From Halohasta litchfieldiae (GTDB taxonomy: Archaea > Halobacteriota > Halobacteria > Halobacteriales > Haloferacaceae): a stretch of DNA of 64,000 nucleotides. Both the position numbers and the translations under genes were made by a program. The notes under the pieces were generated by a model. The model worked only from the letters and a program-made list of their open reading frames with translations, searched no databases and had not been told where the DNA came from. Shown here one piece after another: positions 58,985 through 64,000 of the stretch; the stretch's first letter is position 1; each line of letters begins with the position of its first letter. The stretch lies in the NCBI RefSeq assembly GCF_002788215.1, contig NZ_CP024845.1, forward strand, positions 1,922,001 through 1,986,000, in the 5' to 3' direction.

Positions 58985-59953
58985 TTATTCGTCGTCGACT
59001 GTTTCGGTGCCGTTCTGGTCTGTGCTGTTGGTTTCGTCTCCGTCAGCAGTGCTGTTGGTTTCGTCTCCGTCAGCGTCTTGCTCGTCGGCTCCGTTCTCGT
59101 TGTCGTTGTCTTGTCCCTTGTCGACCTCTTCGACGTCGACGTCCTTGCCTGCCACGCCGCTTTCCGAAATCACGGGCAGGAGGTTGTATGCTGCCTTGTT
59201 GCCCTTCTTGACGACGTTGATATCGAAGACAAAGCTCAGCGGCTCGTCGGCGGTGATCTCGAACGGTTTGGTGATCTGGAGCTTCCCGCTGGGGATTGTG
59301 ACGTCGACCGAGTTCCCGTCGACGACGCCGTCGACGTTGCTGGCGTACAGTTCGATCTTCGAGTAGCTGCCTGCCTCCAGTTCGCCGTCGAACACGCCGA
59401 TTGCTTTGTCGCCGACGACTTCGGTGAGGTCGACGGTCGCACCGTCGAGATCAATGATCGAAAAGCCGCCCTCTCGGCTGTTTGCTTCGTCATCATCTAC
59501 CTCTTGGTCCTCGTCACGAGGCTCGTCGTCGGTCATCTCGCTCTCGTTCGTTTCGTTTTCGACCTCTTGGTCGTCCTCGGTCTCGGATTCGTTGGTTCCG
59601 TTTTCAGTCTCGACTTCTTGATCGTCCTCGGTCTCGGTTTCGTTTGCTGCTTGGTCATCTTCTTCGTCGCCCTGTTTGAAGATTCGGGCTCTGTCGAACG
59701 ACACGTTCAGCGAGTCGAAGTCACCGATTGCGACCGGCTGATCGCTGATGAGCAGTCGGAACGACCCGGTCGTCTCACTGTCGGTCGTGCTGTCGCTGGT
59801 CGTGCCATCATCGCCGCCGGTGCCGCTATCGCTTTGGCCCGTACAACCAGCCAGTAGAGTGACGCCAACGCCAGCGCCAATTCCAAGGAGGTGTCGACGG
59901 TCGACTGTGTGTGCGCCTCTCGGTGCCCGATCTTTCGGCGAATGGTCGGTCAT
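58985..59953 (-). CDS. DUF4382 lipoprotein, Tat-exported
   Basis: 322 residues. Twin-arginine signal with lipobox in VDRRHLLGIGAGVGVTLLAG followed by C. A DUF4382 domain starts at SFRLLISDQPVAIGDFDSLN and resumes after a long acidic insertion with GGFSIIDLDGATVDLTEVVG, ending around INVVKKGNKAAYNLLPVI. The insertion and the C-terminus hold near-repeats of the type TETEDDQEVE and GDETNSTADGDETNSTD. The fold is a carboxypeptidase-like beta sandwich; the acidic parts probably bind cations outside the cell. Repeats of the same codons make this gene prone to length variation. Confidence 0.85.
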   Translation of the reverse strand: MTDHSPKDRAPRGAHTVDRRHLLGIGAGVGVTLLAGCTGQSDSGTGGDDGTTSDSTTDSETTGSFRLLISDQPVAIGDFDSLNVSFDRARIFKQGDEEDDQAANETETEDDQEVETENGTNESETEDDQEVENETNESEMTDDEPRDEDQEVDDDEANSREGGFSIIDLDGATVDLTEVVGDKAIGVFDGELEAGSYSKIELYASNVDGVVDGNSVDVTIPSGKLQITKPFEITADEPLSFVFDINVVKKGNKAAYNLLPVISESGVAGKDVDVEEVDKGQDNDNENGADEQDADGDETNSTADGDETNSTDQNGTETVDDE

Positions 59954-60532
59954 TGCGTTTCTGCCTGAGTCCTGTACAGTACTAATACCGTGAGTTTCTC
60001 ATCCCGAGTTAGGTCCAATTAAACCGAATTACGGCCGATTTGGCGCTTCTGATGTCGTTTAGGACTATTGTTGCTTGTAGCCGACAGCCCCAGTCGACGC
60101 TTGGAGGCTGTGACAGAGCCTCGACGGACGATTGGTATCGGTCGCGGGGGCTCGATTGTGTCGAGATCGACGGAATACCCAATATAATTAGGTTCAGAGG
60201 TTTTCCATCTTTGTCTCCCACTACAAGATGCGGGCACACACCATCGGATACGGCCCCCATCCGGTGGGTGCTGGAATCATCGGGTACGGCCCCTACCCGG
60301 TGAGTACTGTACTGTTCCCCCCGCTGGCCCCCACCCCTCCACCACGTGGCTCGCATTACTGCAGATCCCTTCTGACGGGGATTCTGCCCCACCCCTTCGA
60401 ATACATCTCTGGCAGCCGCAGGACTTGCTGACTCTGTCTCGTGTCACGTGCCACGATCTGAGTCGACTAGTCGTGGTAACTGGTACCTCCATCGGCGGAG
60501 GGTTGATATCAGATCCTGCTGTACACTGGGCA
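59954..60532. other. Gene-free stretch upstream of the Bat-type regulator
   Basis: About 580 bases with no credible gene on either strand. It carries an imperfect direct repeat at 60242-60309 and a TTGATATC box near 60502 that is about 30 bases before the regulator's ATG, so the right end is its promoter. Confidence 0.5.
60242..60309. repeat. Pair of 32-bp imperfect direct repeats
   Basis: Units 60242-60273 and 60278-60309 (start CATCGGRTACGGCCCC) agree at 27 of 32 positions and are separated by four bases, so centres are 36 bp apart. They lie about 200 bases upstream of the regulator at 60533 and may be activator sites or a short duplication. Confidence 0.7.
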
Positions 60533-63286
60533 ATGGCTGCAGAATCGCTCACCACAGTGCTCCAAGAGACGCTTGGGCTGTTCGATGGCTCCGGAACGCC
60601 ACTGACAACAAACGAAGTGGCAGCCCAGCTTCCAATCGGTCGACGGAGTTGCTACGAACGATTAGAGCGACTCGTCGACCACGACCGACTTGAGACGAAG
60701 AAGGTCGGGGCCAACGGGCGTGTCTGGTGGCGTCCCGCCGACGATGCGGTGGACTATCGCCCACCGGAGTCGACGCGGTATGTCACCCAGCCCTCCAGTG
60801 ACACCGAGACTCGACAGGCGGCGACCGCACGGTTCGAGGCGCTGTTCGAGAACTCCCCGGATATGATCGATGTTCTGGACGCCGAGGGGCGGCTGGTGTC
60901 GGTGAACCAGCGACTCTGCTCGGAACTCGGCTACACCAGCGCCGAACTCGTCGGCAAGGGCATTTGGGAGTACGACCAGTCACTCGACGCCGATGGGGTC
61001 GAGAGCCTGCTGTCGGAGCTCTCTGTCGACGAGTCACAAACGTTTGAGGCCCAATACTGCCGGTCCGATGGGTCGACGTTTCCCGTCGAGGTCAACCTCA
61101 TTCGCCTGCGTTTGGCGGGTGAAGACCGATTTCTGGCGATCAGCCGGGATATCACCGACCGAACCGAACGCCAGCGGAAACTCGAACAGTACGAAACCAT
61201 CGTCGAGACGGTTTCTGATGGGATTTATGCCGTCGACGAAGATGCGACGTTCGTCATGGTCAACGAGGGGTTTTGTGAGCTAACGGGCTACGAGCGCGAG
61301 GAACTCATCGGGTCGCACGCGACGCTGGTCGCCGCCGATGAGATCACGCCGAAAGCCGAGACACTGTCCGCAGAGATCAGCGCCGGCGACCGTGAGACGG
61401 CGAGCATCGAACTCGACATCCACACTGCCGACGGTGAGACTGTCCCGTGTGAAACTCGACTGGCCCCGTTCGGTGCCGGTCACGGCCGCTGTGGGGTCAC
61501 CCGCGACGTCTCCGAGCAACTGCAACGGGAACAGGAGCTTCATGATCGCGTTCGACAGCAGGAGGTCGTGACCGAACTCGGCAAACGCGCGCTCGAAGAC
61601 CGTGACCTCGACGAACTGATGGCCGAGGCCGCCGACCTCGTCGCCGACACGTTGGACAACGACTACTGCAAGGTTCTGGATCTCGAGACACAAAGCGACG
61701 AACTACTACTTCGACAGGGTACGGGATGGAACGAGGGAATCGTCGGCTCGGCAACGGTCTCGGCTGTCGAAGCCGAGTCACAGGCATCGTACACGCTCCA
61801 GACCGAGGAACCAGTTGTCGTCTCCGATCTCACGACAGAACCGCGGTTCAGTGGTCCTGCACTCCTGACCGACCACGACATCCGAAGCGGGATCAGCGTG
61901 ATCATTGGCTCTCTTGAGAACCCGTGGGGCATCCTCGGTACCCACGATACCGAGCCGAAGGCATTCTCCGAGCACGACGCCAACTTCGTCCAGTCGGTCA
62001 CAAACAGTCTGGCGACGGCGATCACCCGCCACCAGTACGAACAGCGGTTGGTCGCCCAGCGCGAGCGCGTCGACGCGCTGAACAATCTCAACGCAGTCAT
62101 CAGGGAGATCACTACCGCGGTAATCGAACAGTCGACGCGTGAAGAGATCGAAGCCACCGTCTGTGAGCGACTCGCCGCAACCGACTCCTACTCGCTGGCC
62201 TGGGTTGGCGAGGTCGACACCGCCTCGAATACAGTCGATGTGCGAACCGAAGCCGGGGCGATGGGATACACCGACGGAATCACGATTTCGGTCGATGGCG
62301 ACGATCCGTTGGCCACCGGCCCAACCGGGACCGCACTCCGGACGGGCGAGATTCAGGTCGTGAACGATATTCCAACCGACTCCGGCCACGACCCGTGGCG
62401 AAAGCAGGTCGAAGCCTACGGCCTTCGGTCGTCGGCCACCATTCCAATCGTTCACGAGAAAACAGTCTACGGCGTGTTGAACATCTATGCGGACCGTCCC
62501 AACGCCTTCGCACAGCAGGAGCGAGCCGTTATCGATCAGTTGGGAGAGATCATCGGTCACGCTATTGCCGCAACCGAGCGCAAGCAGGCGTTGCTGAGTA
62601 CCGAACTGGTCGAACTCGAATACCGGATTCGAGATATTGGGACCGTCTTCGATGCGCCGGTCGACATCAACGGCACGACAACACTCGATCACGTGGTTCC
62701 GATCTCCAACACCGAGTTCCTCGTCTACGGCACTGTAACGGACGCCGCCATCGAGACCGTCACTGGTCTAGTCGACGTCCTGCCCCACTGGACGGCGGTG
62801 GAGTTCTATTCGGAGACCGATCCCGTTCGCTTCGAACTCCGGATGAGTGATCCACCGGTTCTCTCCGAGATCGCCTCTCACGGCGGCTACATCGACAGTG
62901 GGGTTATCGAAGACGGCGACTACTGTATGACGATCCATCTCGCACCGACCGCAGATATGAGTCGGGTCGCTGACCTCGTGAGAGACACCTATCCGCAGGT
63001 CGAGATGCTTCGCCGTCAACAGATCTCCAAGCCAAATGAAGGTTCCAGTCGTATTCAGCGTCGACTCACTGAGACGCTCACCGACCGCCAGTCGACCGTC
63101 CTTGAGATGGCCTACCACGCGGGCTACTTTGGATGGCCGCGTGATAGTTGCGCAGAAGACATTGCTGCGACGTTGGGGGTCGCACCGGCGACGTTCCACC
63201 AGCATATGCGCAAGGCCCAAAAACAGGTCTTCGACGAACTGCTGTCGACCACAACTCAACAACGACTGACTGCCGGAGACTCCTAA
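60533..63286 (+). CDS. Bat-type sensor-regulator (HTH, two PAS, two GAF, bacterio-opsin activator domains)
   Basis: 917 residues from ATG 60533. An N-terminal winged helix (TTNEVAAQLPIGRRSCYERL) precedes two PAS domains (LFENSPDMIDVLDAEGRLVS and ETVSDGIYAVDEDATFVMVN). Next come two GAF domains (DLDELMAEAADLVADTLDND and EEIEATVCERLAATDSYSLA), then a Bat GAF/HTH unit (IRDIGTVFDAPVDINGTTTL) and the HTH-10 helix (LTDRQSTVLEMAYHAGYFGW). Bat-type proteins read light, oxygen or redox and control genes such as bacterio-opsin. Which signal this one reads is not visible; no conserved ligand His or Cys set can be assigned here. No opsin gene is adjacent. Confidence 0.9.
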   Translation: MAAESLTTVLQETLGLFDGSGTPLTTNEVAAQLPIGRRSCYERLERLVDHDRLETKKVGANGRVWWRPADDAVDYRPPESTRYVTQPSSDTETRQAATARFEALFENSPDMIDVLDAEGRLVSVNQRLCSELGYTSAELVGKGIWEYDQSLDADGVESLLSELSVDESQTFEAQYCRSDGSTFPVEVNLIRLRLAGEDRFLAISRDITDRTERQRKLEQYETIVETVSDGIYAVDEDATFVMVNEGFCELTGYEREELIGSHATLVAADEITPKAETLSAEISAGDRETASIELDIHTADGETVPCETRLAPFGAGHGRCGVTRDVSEQLQREQELHDRVRQQEVVTELGKRALEDRDLDELMAEAADLVADTLDNDYCKVLDLETQSDELLLRQGTGWNEGIVGSATVSAVEAESQASYTLQTEEPVVVSDLTTEPRFSGPALLTDHDIRSGISVIIGSLENPWGILGTHDTEPKAFSEHDANFVQSVTNSLATAITRHQYEQRLVAQRERVDALNNLNAVIREITTAVIEQSTREEIEATVCERLAATDSYSLAWVGEVDTASNTVDVRTEAGAMGYTDGITISVDGDDPLATGPTGTALRTGEIQVVNDIPTDSGHDPWRKQVEAYGLRSSATIPIVHEKTVYGVLNIYADRPNAFAQQERAVIDQLGEIIGHAIAATERKQALLSTELVELEYRIRDIGTVFDAPVDINGTTTLDHVVPISNTEFLVYGTVTDAAIETVTGLVDVLPHWTAVEFYSETDPVRFELRMSDPPVLSEIASHGGYIDSGVIEDGDYCMTIHLAPTADMSRVADLVRDTYPQVEMLRRQQISKPNEGSSRIQRRLTETLTDRQSTVLEMAYHAGYFGWPRDSCAEDIAATLGVAPATFHQHMRKAQKQVFDELLSTTTQQRLTAGDS

Positions 63287-63324
63287 CCGACAGCGTCCAG
63301 CGCCTCAGTTGACCGCCGAGAGTT

Positions 63325-64000
63325 TCAGGGCACGACGCCGACCGTCAGCAGCGTCCCCCACGTCCGATACCGGTCGACCATCGCCTCTCTGGTCTCCCAG
63401 TTGTCAGTCGGAAACGCCTCGGCGGGCGGAATCTCGATGTCCTGATCAGCGATTGTGTCCTGCTCGGCGACGTGGAACCCAGCGTCTCGAAACGCCTCGC
63501 GATACTGCTGGCGGTTCCAGCGAGTCATCTCAATCGAGATGTTGTCCTGCCACTTGTGGCTCGCCTCGTTTTCCTCGTAGTAGTTCACCGCACAGTAGAA
63601 GGTGCCACCGGGCCGGATGATTCGCCGCAGTTCCGCAAGGGTGTGGGCGGGGTCGGGCGCATAATAAAACGCTTCCATCGAGAACACGTGGTCGACGCTG
63701 TTGTCGGCGAATGGGAGCGCGTCGAAGTCACCGACGAGATAGTCGATTGCCTCGTCGTCAGTGTAGCCAGCCGCATTCCGAACCATCTCTGGCGCACCGT
63801 CGAGCCCACAGCCGTGGCCGATGTCGGCGGTCTCCCGCAAGGCCCGCAGTGCGTAGCCGCTGCCAGTACCCAGATCGAGGACGGTATCGCCTTTTTCGAC
63901 CGGCATTCGAGCCAGTGCGTGTTTGGCGGTATGCCAGTGGCGGTCTTCCATCCCCTTGTCCCGGCCGCTTTCGGCCCAACTGTCGAACTCCTCGCGAACG
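63325..64000 (-). CDS. Class I SAM-dependent methyltransferase, 5' end beyond the window
   Basis: The frame stays open from 63325 to the right edge (EEFDSWAESGRDKG before MEDRHWHTAKHALARMPVEK), so the true start lies outside. The SAM-binding motif is VLDLGTGSGYALRAL, with the acidic residue in CGLDGAPEMVRNAAG, DFDALPFADNSVDHVFSMEA and the later LRRIIRPGGTFYCAVNYYEE. The target substrate is unknown. The last ~60 residues (WNRQQYREAFRDAGFHVAEQ) are a typical lid/C-terminal region. Confidence 0.85.
   Translation of the reverse strand, partial: VREEFDSWAESGRDKGMEDRHWHTAKHALARMPVEKGDTVLDLGTGSGYALRALRETADIGHGCGLDGAPEMVRNAAGYTDDEAIDYLVGDFDALPFADNSVDHVFSMEAFYYAPDPAHTLAELRRIIRPGGTFYCAVNYYEENEASHKWQDNISIEMTRWNRQQYREAFRDAGFHVAEQDTIADQDIEIPPAEAFPTDNWETREAMVDRYRTWGTLLTVGVVP

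Noticed and set aside
57934-59211. Plus-strand frame of 425 codons over the AI-2E transporter and DUF4382 genes
   Set aside because: Spans the antisense of two well-recognised genes; the product is a low-complexity Arg/Glu/Gln mixture.

Overview
The window reads as haloarchaeal (class Halobacteria) DNA. Proteins are strongly acidic, most core genes start at or a few bases after a predicted transcription start (TATA-like box about 27 bases before the start codon), and exported proteins carry twin-arginine signals and lipoboxes. The gene families are archaeal: Orc1/Cdc6, TFB, Lrp, Hef, HalOD1 and a Bat-type sensor. I would place it near the Halorubraceae, but that is a guess. No tRNA, rRNA or CRISPR array was seen.

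The left 38 kb is accessory DNA. From 1 to 2.3 kb there is a decayed copy of a gene module that appears again, intact, at 23.8-25.5 kb; it is interrupted by a PQQ-propeller lipoprotein gene and cut by an IS at 2.45-3.5 kb. From 3.6 to 8.9 kb lie a nucleotidyltransferase with a truncated partner, an Lrp regulator and several unknown genes. From 9.2 to 11.0 kb is a plasmid-type replication locus: Orc1/Cdc6 flanked by iterons, followed by a frameshifted second Orc fragment. A Doc/Fic-like gene and small zinc-ribbon genes follow.

From 13.2 to 28.0 kb is a long, mostly minus-strand cargo block typical of haloarchaeal plasmids: an ArdC-like antirestriction protein, DUF6610, DUF932, DUF6166, DUF7567, DUF7568, DUF6735, a membrane-anchored Mrr-like nuclease, an OB-phosphoesterase and a TFB. 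Its minus-strand genes share two non-coding elements. One is a T-tract plus GC hairpin before the ribosome binding site, whose stem sequence varies while pairing is kept. The other is a TTAACCAAC...GTTGGTTAA inverted repeat just after four stop codons.

From 28 to 38 kb the DNA is AT-richer and holds surface/regulatory genes (lipoprotein, HTH-membrane protein, trypsin-like exported protease with an HTH gene), two large serine recombinases, and an apparent Cas4-like nuclease / serine recombinase / TFB operon. An ISH6-type element at 36.6-38.0 kb breaks a membrane-protein gene.

From 38.4 to 64 kb the window is ordinary chromosome: DUF7563, DUF502, divergent serA/serB for serine synthesis, an AN1 zinc-finger gene whose membrane domain lies beyond an in-frame TAG, a membrane metallopeptidase, Hef, malate dehydrogenase, UvrC and UvrB, ThpR-like, SPFH, SpoIIM-like, AI-2E-family and DUF4382 proteins, a 917-residue PAS/GAF/Bat regulator and a partial methyltransferase. 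DNA repair (hef, uvrB, uvrC) is concentrated here.
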